A DNA stretch of 55,808 bases from the NCBI GenBank assembly GCA_011045955.1, contig DSBV01000022.1, positions 1 to 55,808 on the forward strand, in the 5' to 3' direction. Each line of letters begins with the position of its first letter. The stretch's first letter is position 1. This DNA comes from Bacteroidales bacterium (GTDB lineage: Bacteria > Bacteroidota > Bacteroidia > Bacteroidales > Tenuifilaceae). The notes under the pieces were generated by a model that worked only from the letters and a program-made list of their open reading frames with translations, had not been told where the DNA came from and did not search any database. A program made the translations under genes and the position numbers. Shown here one piece after another: positions 33,798 to 43,860 of the stretch.

Positions 33798-35433
33798 TTA
33801 ACCAATCAAACCTTTTGCCCTTTCAAGTGCAAGATTGAACGATGGTAGAATATTCTCCTTCCCAATAAGTTTACCCACTCCACCTCGTTCCAGATCTGCA
33901 TAAACCTCCTTTCTAACTCCAGAAAGAACTACCTTAACGTTAAAGTTTTGAAGAGCCTTAATGGTATCCTTAAGGTTGTTTAACCCAGTTGAATCAATAA
34001 AGGGTACATGGCGCATTCTGATAATCATTACCTTCGATTTTAAGCCTAACTGTTTTATTACAGCGCTATACTCCTTTGCCGAGGCAAAGAAGAAAGGTCC
34101 ACTAATCTCATATATTGATATTTCTTTTGGAATATCGTGATACTGCTCAAGCAAATCGGAATCAACTTCGAACTGAACCGTCTGGGCGGCATCGGACATA
34201 CATTTCATGAACAGGAACGAAGCCATTACTACTCCTATCTCAATAGCTACGGTAAGATCAACCAAAACACTGAGCAGGGAAGTGGTAAGCAGAATTGCAC
34301 GGTCAAGGAATGGAGCTTTAAGAATTGATACAAAATTACGCCATTCGCTCATGTTATAAAAAAACAACAATTAGTATACTAGCAAGGCACGACATAGAAA
34401 TTAGCTTTGCCCATTTGCCAAAGAAAAGCATAATCAGAAGAAAGGTGAGGGCATGAATCATACCGGCTACGGGTGTTCGCCCACCATTCTTTACATTTGT
34501 GGCAGTTCGTGCAATTGCTCCTGTTGCAGGTATTCCCCCAAAAAACGGTATAACCACATTAGCTATACCCTGAGCAATAAGTTCAGTATTGGAACGATGA
34601 TTTTCCCCAATCATACCATCAGGCAACAACTGCATAGAGCACTGATTCTATGCCGCCTAAAAGCGCATGGTGAGCGCAGGGGCAATGTAAAAGCCAATTT
34701 TATCAAAATTAATATGTGGTACTGAAACAGAGAAACTGCTGGAAATTTCGCCAAAAAAAAACTCTCAATTGTAGTAACGGGTATCTTAAAAACTGCCACA
34801 ACAACAGTAACCAGAATAATTGCCACAATTGAACCAGGTATTTTAGTGGTTATCCTCTTGAAGTAAACCGAAATCAGAATGGTAACCAAAGTGATAATTA
34901 CTGCTGCTGGGTTAATGGTAAAGAGCGAACTAAAATAAGCGCTTCACTTGGCAATGAACGCTGTAGGCACCTTATCGATATTAAGCCCTAATGCATCCTT
35001 GATTTGGGTAGAAAAAATAACCAATGCTATACCACTGGTAAACCCTACTACTAAAGGATATGGTATGAACTTTAGCAGCGCTCCCAGGCGGAGCAATCCA
35101 AACCCAATAAGAAAGATTCCTGCTAGTGCGGTAGCAATTATTAGTCCATCTACAGTGTACTGTTCAATAATGCCGTAAACAACAACAATGAATGCACCAG
35201 TTGGACCACCAATTTGAACGCGGCTGCCTCCAAGAAACGATATAATAAAGCCGGCAACCACTGCAGTTACAAGCCCCTTATCGGGCGAAACTCCCGTTGC
35301 TACAGCAAATGCTATAGCCAATGGTAGTGCTACAATACCAACTATTATTCCGGGAAAAAGATCCTTGGCAAACTGTGTCTTAAAATAATCCTCACCAATT
35401 ACCGAGAATAGTTTTGGTTTAAAAACCTTTCCA
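33798..35433 (-). pseudogene. SulP family anion transporter with STAS domain, multiply broken
   Basis: Read on the minus strand, pieces of one protein follow in order. First comes [15 protein letters not shown] after an ATG near 35433 that is out of frame. Then [20 protein letters not shown] and [20 protein letters not shown] at 34944-34946 stands where Trp is expected (FIAK-stop-SAYFSSLFT). The frame is lost near 34676 and regained near 34627 at [20 protein letters not shown] and [20 protein letters not shown]. It is lost again at the T-run near 34370, after which YNMSEWRNF continues. The STAS domain (about 33800-34200) ends RAKGLIG. At least five lesions are present, mostly one-base indels. 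Intact homologues are about 550 residues and carry sulfate, bicarbonate or dicarboxylates. Confidence 0.88.
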
Positions 35434-35543
35434 TTTTTCTATCTTTAAGTTTTTTTTAAATGATTGCAAAAGTAGATAAAACCACAGCTCGTTATTCAAT
35501 CTTTTATTTTTTTTGATATTTTTAATACCCTAAGAGCACGCGT

Positions 35544-36062
35544 ATGAACAATTGCTTAAAAACAATCTTTAACCGCAAAAGTGTGCGAAGCTTCACAAGC
35601 CATGATGTAAGCATTGAACTACTAGAAGAACTTGCCCGTGTGGGCATGGCTGCACCCTCAGCAAGGAACTTACAGCCGTGGGCATTTGTAATTATCACTA
35701 ACCGATCCACCTTGGATGCTCTTGCAGAGCGTTTACCGTACGCCAAAATGCTCTTTGATGCACCCGCCGCCATTGTTGTTTGCGGCGACCTTTCAAAAGC
35801 AGGCGATAGCCCCGAAGGATACTGGGTTCAGGATTGCTCAGCAGCAACTCAAAACATATTGCTTGCCGCCGAGGCATTGGGCTTAGGAGCGGTATGGACT
35901 GGCGTTCACCCGCGAACCGATAGGGTAACTACCGTAAAGGATGTACTAAAATTACCCGACAATATAATACCGCTTAACGTTATTCCTATTGGTTATCCCA
36001 AAGGTGAACACCAGCCTAAAAATAAGTTTAAAGCTGAAAACATCCACTGGCAAAAATGGTAG
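35544..36062 (+). CDS. Nitroreductase family protein
   Basis: 172 residues, FMN-dependent nitroreductase fold. N-terminal FNRKSVRSFTSHDVSIELLE contains the phosphate-binding RxS. MAAPSARNLQPWAFVIIT (about 32-49) and YWVQDCSAATQNILLAAEAL (about 91-110) follow, then GLGAVWTGVHPR and IPIGYPKGEH near the end. It probably reduces flavins, quinones or nitro-compounds using NAD(P)H; the physiological substrate is unknown. Short variants of about 170 residues are usual in anaerobic Bacteroidota. It sits alone between the SulP pseudogene and the convergent yihY-type gene. Confidence 0.92.
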   Translation: MNNCLKTIFNRKSVRSFTSHDVSIELLEELARVGMAAPSARNLQPWAFVIITNRSTLDALAERLPYAKMLFDAPAAIVVCGDLSKAGDSPEGYWVQDCSAATQNILLAAEALGLGAVWTGVHPRTDRVTTVKDVLKLPDNIIPLNVIPIGYPKGEHQPKNKFKAENIHWQKW

Positions 36063-36063
36063 C

Positions 36064-37413
36064 CTAAATGTTGCCTATCAAAGTAGAGGCCGTAAGTTCC
36101 TTGTAACGCTCGGTAAAACTGGCACACACCTGTTTTAGTTGCTTCAATTCCGGGATATTGGGTTCAATCTCAAACCCGTAACTATCGAGTTTTTCCTCAA
36201 CAAATGCAATAGATAAGTGTTCAACATGCCTGGCAGGTTGATAACCAACATCCTTGGTGTCGTTAATGATCACCTCGTTTAGCAACTCACAGTTAACCAT
36301 TAAATCGAGGAGGTTTCGCATCAGGCGTTGAGGAATTTTGAGGCTAACCGATAGCTCAAGGCTTGTAGCCGGTTTTTTGCCCTGCAAAAAACGCTTGACA
36401 ATGGTGCTTAACACTAGCAAAGCCAGTAATTTCCTATTTCTATGGCTAATATAAGTGGTTTCTCTTTCAAATTCATACATATCAACATTTTGATAGGCAA
36501 ATGAGATTTCAGCACCAAACAGCACTACCTGCCAACTAAGTTGAACCCAAAAAAGGAATAAGGGCAAGGCTGCAAAACTCCCGTAAATTCCGTTGTAACG
36601 CGACACTCCTATTTGAAGGGTAATATATAACCATTGAAGGATTACAAAACCAGAGCCGGCAATAATACCGGCAATAATTCCTGATTTAAACGAAACCTTT
36701 GTATTGGGAATTGCAATAAATATAAAACTAAAAAGTATCCATATTAACAAATATGGAAGGAACTGGAGCATATTAACAATGAAAGGGCTAATGTAGCTAA
36801 TCAGTTCATGTTTTTGGGCAATAGAGGTTACAGTAGTGGCAAGGTAAATATGAATGCTTCCAGAAGAAATAAGAAGTATAGGCGATATAAGCATGATGGA
36901 AAGGTAATCAGTAAATTTCCGTATCCAACTGCGAGGTTTCTCAACATACCAAATATCGTTAAATGCATGCTCAATGCTAGAAAGTACATTAATTACAGAC
37001 CAAAATAAAATCACAACGCCAATACCAGCAATAACACCGCCTCCTGTGCGAGCCAAGAGTGAGTTTGCAAAGGCAATCACCCTGCCAATAACCTCTTCCT
37101 GCCCAGAAAACTGAACCATGAGCTGTTTCTCTAAATATTTTTCAAAACCAAACCCCTTGGCAATTCCAAATGCCATAGCAAAAATTGGCACAATGGACAT
37201 GAGCGTATAATAGGTCAATGCCGATGCTTTTACAACTACCTTATCCTCAAAAAAACCTTTTAGGGTAAGTAGCAGCACCCGTAAATACTTGAAGAGCCAC
37301 TTCAGTTTAGGTGGCAACTCATCGCGGTTCATGCTCCAAATATCGTGGAGCAAGAACCGTTGAACCTTTTTGTACAACTCACCAAACCTGCTTGTTTTCC
37401 TTGGCTTAATCAT
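36064..37413 (-). CDS. YihY/BrkB family inner-membrane protein
   Basis: 449 residues. The family core with six membrane helices (about 60-310) has KASALTYYTLMSIVPIFAMA, then NVLSSIEHAFNDIWYVEKPR and later NGIYGSFAALPLFLFWVQLS. The C-terminal 130 residues form a winged-helix-like cytosolic domain (SLKIPQRLMRNLLDLMVNCE), also common in Bacteroidota members. Once annotated as RNase BN, the family has no confirmed nuclease role. It overlaps the end of dprA by 8 bases, indicating translational coupling. Confidence 0.9.
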   Translation of the reverse strand: MIKPRKTSRFGELYKKVQRFLLHDIWSMNRDELPPKLKWLFKYLRVLLLTLKGFFEDKVVVKASALTYYTLMSIVPIFAMAFGIAKGFGFEKYLEKQLMVQFSGQEEVIGRVIAFANSLLARTGGGVIAGIGVVILFWSVINVLSSIEHAFNDIWYVEKPRSWIRKFTDYLSIMLISPILLISSGSIHIYLATTVTSIAQKHELISYISPFIVNMLQFLPYLLIWILFSFIFIAIPNTKVSFKSGIIAGIIAGSGFVILQWLYITLQIGVSRYNGIYGSFAALPLFLFWVQLSWQVVLFGAEISFAYQNVDMYEFERETTYISHRNRKLLALLVLSTIVKRFLQGKKPATSLELSVSLKIPQRLMRNLLDLMVNCELLNEVIINDTKDVGYQPARHVEHLSIAFVEEKLDSYGFEIEPNIPELKQLKQVCASFTERYKELTASTLIGNI

Positions 37414-38539
37414 TGCAATAGTTTTTAATGGTGAAAACTTTACCAGGCTTGCTGCTTACCACTCCAGAGAATTCGAGGTTTAACAGCGATGATAGTACTT
37501 TTGAAACCGGCAACCCTGTACCAAGAGCAATGAGGTCGACAGTTTCTTCGCCTTTTGCCTTCAGAAAGTTAAGAATTTTTATCTCGTCTTCATTCAGTCT
37601 ATCAAAGTTTATTGTGAACTGCTTAATGCTTTCGGTTTTTTTAACCGATTTCCATCCCATAACGAACTCTACATCCTCAGCCGATTCCACAAGTGCCGCC
37701 TTGTTTTGCTTAATCAACATATTGCAACCCTGGGAGTAAGCAGATGTAACATTGCCGGGTACGGCAAGCACATCACGATTGTATGAATTAGCTATATCGG
37801 CAGTAACCAAAGCGCCACCCTCAACTGCGCTCTCAACCACAACGGTGGCATCGGAAAGACCGGCAATAATTCGGTTACGACGCAAAAAGTTATTGGGGTC
37901 AAATGGTGTACCGGAAATAAAATCGGTAACCAGAGCACCATGCTCAACTATATCCTTTGCCACTCTGCGGTGTGCTGTCGGATAAATGGTGTCCAACCCG
38001 TGGCCAAGAACGGCTATGGTAGGCAAATTGTTTTTCAGGGCAGATTTGTGTGCTACTATATCAATGCCGTAAGCCAACCCACTTACAATTATTGGTGCAT
38101 GCCCACTGGCAACCAAGCCATTTACAATGTCCTCGCACACCTGTTTGCCATAAGCTGTTGCTTTGCGAGTTCCCACCATGCTAATTATCTTATCGGCATT
38201 AAAGTTGATATTGGTGTGAGTTTTCACGTAAAGCATAACCGGGCCATCCTCGCATTGACGTAATCGCTCAGGGTACTCAGGGTCAGTATAATAAAGTGCT
38301 TTTATCTTATACCTATCAATAAATTCAATTTCTTTCTCGGCTAGGTGCAAAACATTCTGGGTTGCCACCTCGGTGGCAATGGTTCTGCCAACTCCAGGAA
38401 TTTTTAGCAATGCTTTTTTTGATTGATGAAAAACTGCCTCGGCACTACCACAATAGGCTATTAAACGCTTAGCGGTTATACTCCCTACTTTAGGGATAAG
38501 CTCAATGGCTATTCGATATTGCAACTCGCTTGCGCCCAT
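37406..38539 (-). CDS. dprA: DNA processing protein DprA
   Basis: 377 residues. The N-terminal helix-hairpin-helix region (about 1-65) has KVGSITAKRLIAYCGSAEAV. The Rossmann-like DprA core carries SMVGTRKATAYGKQV, SGLAYGIDIVAHKSAL and LRRNRIIAGLSDATVVVES. The C-terminal winged helix (about 315-377) ends TIKNYCND. DprA loads RecA on incoming single-stranded DNA in natural transformation and is widely conserved. It is third in the unit after the PRODH-like and PH-like genes, with a 3-base gap and an 8-base overlap on either side. Confidence 0.95.
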   Translation of the reverse strand: MGASELQYRIAIELIPKVGSITAKRLIAYCGSAEAVFHQSKKALLKIPGVGRTIATEVATQNVLHLAEKEIEFIDRYKIKALYYTDPEYPERLRQCEDGPVMLYVKTHTNINFNADKIISMVGTRKATAYGKQVCEDIVNGLVASGHAPIIVSGLAYGIDIVAHKSALKNNLPTIAVLGHGLDTIYPTAHRRVAKDIVEHGALVTDFISGTPFDPNNFLRRNRIIAGLSDATVVVESAVEGGALVTADIANSYNRDVLAVPGNVTSAYSQGCNMLIKQNKAALVESAEDVEFVMGWKSVKKTESIKQFTINFDRLNEDEIKILNFLKAKGEETVDLIALGTGLPVSKVLSSLLNLEFSGVVSSKPGKVFTIKNYCND

Positions 38540-38542
38540 GCC

Positions 38543-39022
38543 CTAAACTTTTGAAAGCTGCTTAAGCGAATTTTCCATGCTTTGGTATTGATCAGCGGTT
38601 AACGACACTATAGAAACCGGGGGGTATTTCATAACCTTATTCCCTTTTTTCACATAAATGTGGAGCTGTTTTTTTGGCCATTTGTGGGTAATCTCATACT
38701 TGTAGAATTCAGAGTGTGGAATCTCCATCGATATCTTTTTACCACCCCAAGGGCGCAGTTTGAAAGTTCGAATAACCAGCTTGTTCCCCTCGTCGTTATA
38801 CGAAACAAAGGCAGCATCCATCCAAATAAAATAGCCGAAAAACATAAGATAAAGTATTACAACAATGGCTATTACCCATCCCTGGCTAATTCCAATACTA
38901 CTCTCAATGTAATCGGGAATTGATGTTAAATACATTAGTACAATTACACTTACCACCACTACTGCCAAAACAAGCTTCAGGGAGTGGATTCCATATACTG
39001 TGTCCTGGTTATCGAACTTCAT
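38543..39022 (-). CDS. Two-helix membrane protein with PH-like domain
   Basis: 159 residues. Two membrane helices (about 15-35 and 46-68) are followed by a soluble beta-rich domain with FVSYNDEGNKLVIRTF, LRPWGGKKISMEIPHSEFYK and HIYVKKGNKVMKYPPVSI, ending in a helix. The plan (two helices, then a seven-strand/one-helix domain) resembles bacterial PH domains (bPH), but I cannot assign a named family. It sits between the PRODH-like gene (6-base gap) and dprA (3-base gap), so it is cotranscribed with both. Role unknown. Confidence 0.7.
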   Translation of the reverse strand: MKFDNQDTVYGIHSLKLVLAVVVVSVIVLMYLTSIPDYIESSIGISQGWVIAIVVILYLMFFGYFIWMDAAFVSYNDEGNKLVIRTFKLRPWGGKKISMEIPHSEFYKYEITHKWPKKQLHIYVKKGNKVMKYPPVSIVSLTADQYQSMENSLKQLSKV

Positions 39023-39028
39023 AATGTA

Positions 39029-40177
39029 TCAATTTTCTAATTTACGTCTATTCAGTTCTCTCAGAATTGCAAAACGTTGCTCGGCAAAAATATTTGGCAA
39101 CGAAGGGTCGAAGCTATAAAGCCTATGCATCCATCGTAGTGTATCGGTAAGGCTACCGTAAGGTGTAATTGTTGCCACATTATACCCCCTACTGGCAAGG
39201 TTGAAAGTTATGGTTTTGGCCATTCCGTATCGCTGCAAAAAGGTAATATTCTTGTTGGTATGTCCCACACCACAACCCTCCATGAGCGAAGTAAGGTAAA
39301 GTATGTTGTCGGGGTTGTGGCTAATCAGTAATGCTGAAACATGATCGATATTGTTGAACAGAAACTTAGTTACCTCATAGAATACTCGCTTAGTCTCGTT
39401 AAAGCTATGGCAGTTCGAGTCGTTGTGGTTATTATCTACAAACTTTTTATTTATGTACTCTGAGGTTAAATACTTGGCAATTGCAATACCCGGAGTAAAG
39501 CCTTGACCTGAGCCCATTCTTACAAGGTCAACTATTCTTTTTTGCGAGTTAAGATGGCACAGATGGAAGAGCAAAAATACAGTTGTTTTTTGGGTATTAT
39601 ATCGTTGCATTAAGTCAATTGCTATTGCATGAAGTGCTGAAAAGCCAGCAAAATTTGGTGTATATAGGATTATCGTTATACCTTTCCTATTAGCATTCTC
39701 GCAAAGGGAGTCAACATAATCAATAAACAATTGAAACGTTTTCTTATCGACTTGGTTCAAAAAACCATCGGTTGACACCAAGCCAAGGAGACGGGGTTCA
39801 ACGTACTCGTCAACATTAAAAAAAAGAAACTCCAACCCTGGTATATCGTAATTATCGTTAACTAAATCCGATAACAAATCGGAAACGGAGTTATTTCTGC
39901 TTGAGATTGGCAAAACGCAGGAGAGAATTCTATTGTGAAAGTTTTGGGTTGATATTTCTTTTAGCGCATCTATGGAATTGTTGCAAAAAAATCGATTTAC
40001 TAAAAACTTACCCGGAAAATCCTTAAAAATTTTTAGTCTTTTGGCAAAGATTGAAAATAAAATCAATGACTTTGCTAATATCTTTTTGGCAAGAATGAAA
40101 AGAACAAGGGATTCGCAGCGGAGCGATGCGTTACTTCTTCCTTCAAAAACATGTTCAGTGTTACTAAGTGAGAACAT
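39029..40177 (-). CDS. Divergent proline-dehydrogenase-like protein, probably catalytically inactive
   Basis: 382 residues without signal or membrane segments. N-terminal SNTEHVFEGRSNASLR aligns with the DNTEIAF-x-KSDxxLK start of Bacteroidota proline dehydrogenases. The C-terminus (FLQRYGMAKTITFNLASRGY, NVATITPYG, ILRELNRRK) aligns with their FSQLYGMSDxISFNLA...VPYG...KEIxRRK end. The segments that hold FAD and proline in the family are altered: the DAEE region reads LYTPNFAGF, LVRGAY reads AIAKYLTSE, and the paired Arg in LIRRAEEN reads MHRLYSF. The comparison is from memory of the family and not a computed alignment. The gene is intact and is the first of a unit with dprA, so a non-enzymatic role is possible. 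The Rossmann/TIM-barrel length is near normal (family about 390). Confidence 0.65.
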   Translation of the reverse strand: MFSLSNTEHVFEGRSNASLRCESLVLFILAKKILAKSLILFSIFAKRLKIFKDFPGKFLVNRFFCNNSIDALKEISTQNFHNRILSCVLPISSRNNSVSDLLSDLVNDNYDIPGLEFLFFNVDEYVEPRLLGLVSTDGFLNQVDKKTFQLFIDYVDSLCENANRKGITIILYTPNFAGFSALHAIAIDLMQRYNTQKTTVFLLFHLCHLNSQKRIVDLVRMGSGQGFTPGIAIAKYLTSEYINKKFVDNNHNDSNCHSFNETKRVFYEVTKFLFNNIDHVSALLISHNPDNILYLTSLMEGCGVGHTNKNITFLQRYGMAKTITFNLASRGYNVATITPYGSLTDTLRWMHRLYSFDPSLPNIFAEQRFAILRELNRRKLEN

Positions 40178-40298
40178 TATTTCTTAATTTTATCTTCAAA
40201 ATTATCATTTTTAAATAAAACTAAACATTTTAAACTATTAACTGCATAAGCGGTTTAATTTAAAGAATGACTAAAACAAACTTTTAAAACATATTAAA

Positions 40299-43200
40299 AT
40301 GAGTTTACCAAAAAAATCACTGGCCATAATCCTTGCATGTTTCTCAATATCTGGGATTTCCCATAATCAGGTAGAATGGTACCGTTATCCTGCCATATCG
40401 CCCGATGGCAAAACCATAGCATTTGTTTACAAAGGCGATATTTACACGGTTCCTGCAACCGGGGGCGAGGCAACTGCATTGACAGCTAATCCAGCACACG
40501 ATTACCTACCGGTATGGAGCCACAACGGCGATTACATTGCCTTTGCTTCGAATAGGTATGGGAATATGGATGTGTTTATTATGCCATCAAAGGGCGGTGA
40601 ACCCAAACGCTTAACCTACCACTCAGCCGATGAGTTGCCCTACACCTTTACAGCTGACGACAAGCATGTGCTTTTCGGTGCAGCACGTTACGACATGGCA
40701 TCCAGCCGCCTATACCCAACCAAATCGCAACCTGAACTCTATTCAGTTCCCGTTAACGGGGGTTTAGTTAATCAGGTTCTGCCTGTTCCCGCTGAGTGGG
40801 TATCAGTTTCAAGCGACGGAAAGCTGTTAGCTTTTCACGATAAAAAAGGTGGTGAAAATGAGTTTCGCAAGCATCACCACTCATCAACTGCACGCGATAT
40901 TTGGTTATACAATACCCAAACCCAGGAATACAAACAGCTCACAACCTACAAGGGGGAGGATCGTAATCCGGTTTTTGCGCCGGGCGATTCGGTAATTTAC
41001 TTCCTCCGTGAGCATGCAAATTTTAATGTGTTCAAACTTTCACTATTCAACTCATCGGAAGTTAAACAGGTTACTAAATTCACCACTCATCCGGTTCGGT
41101 TTTTAAGCATCAGCCAGGACGGAACGCTTTGCTTTGGCTACGATGGCTCCATTTACACTTTGGGTAACAATGGAATAATTAATAAGGTAGATATCAGGTT
41201 AAACCGCGACTATCAGCAGAATCCTGAGCAAACCGTATCGCTTAGTGGGAACATACGCGAGGTGGCTGTTTCGCCCGACGGCAAAGAGGTTGCATTTATT
41301 GCACGAGGCGATGTTTTTGTTACCTCCGTAGAGGGGGCGTTTACAAAACGAATTACCCAAACCCCTGAACAGGAACGATTTGTGACCTTTATGCCCGATG
41401 GAAAAAGCATTGTGTATGCTAGTGAACGGAATGGTCGCTGGCAAATATTCAAAGCTTCGCGCATTCGCCCCGAAGAGCCGTTCTTTTTTGCATCAACCTT
41501 AATCAAAGAGGAGTTACTTATAGGCAATGAACATGACAACTATCAACCACTCCCCTCACCCGATGGCAAAAAGTTGGCTTACATTGAGGATAGAACTACC
41601 CTTAAGGTTTTGGATTTGGCGAGCAAGACAACCAAAACGTTGCTTACACCGAAGGAACTTTACTACATGCGCGATGGCGACCAAAACTTCACATGGAGCC
41701 CCGATAGCCACTGGCTTCTGGTTGAGTACTCTCCAACCATGTCCAACAAGGAGATTATTGCCATACCTGCCGATGGCTCTGAACCTTACAGAAATCTTAC
41801 GCAAAACGGTTACGACGATTTTACTCCCCGCTGGGCAAATGAAGGCAAGCAGGTGCTTTGGCTCTCAACTCGCGATGGGCTTAGGAGCTACGCCAATAGC
41901 GGTGAGCGCCAAAGCGATGTTTACACACTCTTCCTGACCCGCGACTCCTGGGATAAATTCAGACTTAGCAAGGACGAATACAACTTGCTGAAAGCAATTG
42001 AGGAAAAGCAGAAAGAGGCAAAACAAAAAAAGGGCGATGATAAGCCAAAGGATAAAAAAACAAAAGACAAAAAGGATAAAGAAAAGGTTGACAGTACACT
42101 TAAGTTCGACTGGGATGGCTTTGAGCATCGCTTGGCTCGCCTTACAACCTCCTCGGCCGACATTGCCGATGCTCTGCTTAGCCGCGATGGTGAAACCCTT
42201 TACTACCTTGCCCGCTACGATAAGGGCTACAACCTTTGGTCGATGAATGTGCGCGAAAAAGAGGCAAAAATCATTATTAATATGGATGCCGATAACGCCC
42301 ACATATACTGGGACAAAGCAGAAAAAAACATGTTCATGCTAGCCGATGGTAAAATCTATAAGGTTGATGCTGATAAAGGCAAGCGGGAAGCATTAAAAAT
42401 AGCAGCAGAAATCACTGTTAACACCGATGCCGAAAGGCAAGCCATGTATGAACATGTGGTTATCAGAACCCGAAAAGGATTTTACACGCCCACATTCCAT
42501 GGTGTGGACTGGGACTTCATGGCTGAACATTACCGAAAATTCCTCCCTCATATTGGAAATGGTTTTGAGTTTGCAGAACTACTCAGCGAGCTGTTGGGCG
42601 AGCTTAACGTATCGCATTCAGGTGCACGTTACTACCACAAAAGTTCAAATGGCGATCAAACAGCATCGCTTGGAATAATCCCCGATGTAACCTACCAGGC
42701 GCAAGGTATCAAAGTTGATGAGATTCTTTTAGGTGGACCACTCGACCATAACGAGTTTAACCTCACTACACCCTTCATTATTACTGCAATTGATGGCAAT
42801 CCCATTGGTGTTGATAAGGATTGGGCTTACTACCTCAACCGAAAAACCAATATATATACCCTACTCACCCTTAAGGAGCTAAGCAGTGGCAAGGAAAAAC
42901 AAGTAACGGTAAAACCTATAAGCATATCGCAGGAGTCCCGATTGCTATACCGCCGTTGGGTTAAACGAAATGCCGATGAGGTTGAGCAATTGAGCAATGG
43001 AACACTGGGTTACGTCCATATTCCGGGAATGAGCGATAGGCCTTACCGCAATATCTATGGCGAAATGATGGGTAAGTATTACAAACGTTCAGGCGTTGTG
43101 GTTGACACCCGCTTTAACGGCGGTGGCGACCTGGTGTCAGATTTGGCAATGTTCTTTACCGGCACCACGTTTATCACATACCACAACCACGTTCGCGAGC

Positions 43201-43556
43201 TCGGCTCCGAGCCAACTTTCCGGTGGACCAAACCAACCGTTGCGCTTGTAAACGAAGCAAATTACAGCGATGGCAGCTGTTTTGCCTGTGGCTACAAACA
43301 ATTGGGCATTGGGAAACTTATAGGAATGCCTGTACCAGGCACATGTAGCTTTGCAGGCTGGGAAACTCTTCAAGATAACCAAATCCGCTGGGGCATGGTT
43401 CCGGTTAGCGCAAAAGATTTGTATGGCACTTGGATGGAAAATGTTGAAACAATACCCGATTACGTGATAATGAATGAACCAGCAGTTGCACCTAAGGGAC
43501 GCGACCAGCAACTCGAAAAAGCTGTTAATGTTTTATTGGAAACAACCGTAAAGTAA
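40299..43556 (+). CDS. Tricorn-like S41 protease with N-terminal beta-propeller
   Basis: 1085 residues. A signal-like hydrophobic start (about 7-22) precedes PD40/TolB-type propeller blades (about 25-560): YPAISPDGKTIAFVYKGDI, VWSHNGDYIAFASNRYGNMD, DFTPRWANEGKQVLWLSTRD. A Lys/Asp/Glu-rich linker (about 568-595) follows, then a second propeller segment, a PDZ-like region (about 790-880) and the tail-specific protease domain (about 890-1080). The nucleophile region reads LVNEANYSDGSCFACGY; the Ser after Tyr is expected to be catalytic, and GVVVDTRFNGGGDLVSDL matches the conserved fold. Tricorn enzymes cut oligopeptides. The location is inferred as periplasmic or exported. A strong terminator follows. 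Confidence 0.9.
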   Translation: MSLPKKSLAIILACFSISGISHNQVEWYRYPAISPDGKTIAFVYKGDIYTVPATGGEATALTANPAHDYLPVWSHNGDYIAFASNRYGNMDVFIMPSKGGEPKRLTYHSADELPYTFTADDKHVLFGAARYDMASSRLYPTKSQPELYSVPVNGGLVNQVLPVPAEWVSVSSDGKLLAFHDKKGGENEFRKHHHSSTARDIWLYNTQTQEYKQLTTYKGEDRNPVFAPGDSVIYFLREHANFNVFKLSLFNSSEVKQVTKFTTHPVRFLSISQDGTLCFGYDGSIYTLGNNGIINKVDIRLNRDYQQNPEQTVSLSGNIREVAVSPDGKEVAFIARGDVFVTSVEGAFTKRITQTPEQERFVTFMPDGKSIVYASERNGRWQIFKASRIRPEEPFFFASTLIKEELLIGNEHDNYQPLPSPDGKKLAYIEDRTTLKVLDLASKTTKTLLTPKELYYMRDGDQNFTWSPDSHWLLVEYSPTMSNKEIIAIPADGSEPYRNLTQNGYDDFTPRWANEGKQVLWLSTRDGLRSYANSGERQSDVYTLFLTRDSWDKFRLSKDEYNLLKAIEEKQKEAKQKKGDDKPKDKKTKDKKDKEKVDSTLKFDWDGFEHRLARLTTSSADIADALLSRDGETLYYLARYDKGYNLWSMNVREKEAKIIINMDADNAHIYWDKAEKNMFMLADGKIYKVDADKGKREALKIAAEITVNTDAERQAMYEHVVIRTRKGFYTPTFHGVDWDFMAEHYRKFLPHIGNGFEFAELLSELLGELNVSHSGARYYHKSSNGDQTASLGIIPDVTYQAQGIKVDEILLGGPLDHNEFNLTTPFIITAIDGNPIGVDKDWAYYLNRKTNIYTLLTLKELSSGKEKQVTVKPISISQESRLLYRRWVKRNADEVEQLSNGTLGYVHIPGMSDRPYRNIYGEMMGKYYKRSGVVVDTRFNGGGDLVSDLAMFFTGTTFITYHNHVRELGSEPTFRWTKPTVALVNEANYSDGSCFACGYKQLGIGKLIGMPVPGTCSFAGWETLQDNQIRWGMVPVSAKDLYGTWMENVETIPDYVIMNEPAVAPKGRDQQLEKAVNVLLETTVK

Positions 43557-43655
43557 AAAAAAGGGAAACTTGCCCGAGTTCTTTTTGCAAAAAAACATAG
43601 TTGAGCCGACGGCTATCCCTTCACGGTACAAAAAGGTTTAACTTTAAAATGTAAT

Positions 43656-43685
43656 AACCGCCCCAATTGGGGCGGTTGTTTTTTT
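43656..43685 (+). terminator. Intrinsic terminator after the S41 protease gene
   Basis: AACCGCCCC (43656-43664) and GGGGCGGTT (43669-43677) are perfectly paired around AATT, with seven T from 43679. The strongest terminator in the window; it insulates gatE-gatD. The rest of 43557-43860 shows no gene. Confidence 0.92.
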
Positions 43686-43860
43686 GATTGGATTTTGGTT
43701 TGGTTTTAGATTACATTTTGAATAGTTTTAAAATAATTGCAAAACAAGAGAAAAACATCTAACTTACTTCAAACACTGTGCCACTGGCTATCATTTCAAA
43801 TTAAAATTCTGCCAAATCAAAAACAAATAACTGTTAACAATTTAATTATCTGCATCTTAA

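Noticed and set aside
34944-34946. In-frame TGA at a Trp position (also 30707-30709) suggesting TGA is read as Trp
   Set aside because: Several intact genes end in TGA (for example gatE at 45967, the permease at 16770 and tetR), and housekeeping genes have no internal TGA. The lesions are better explained by decay.
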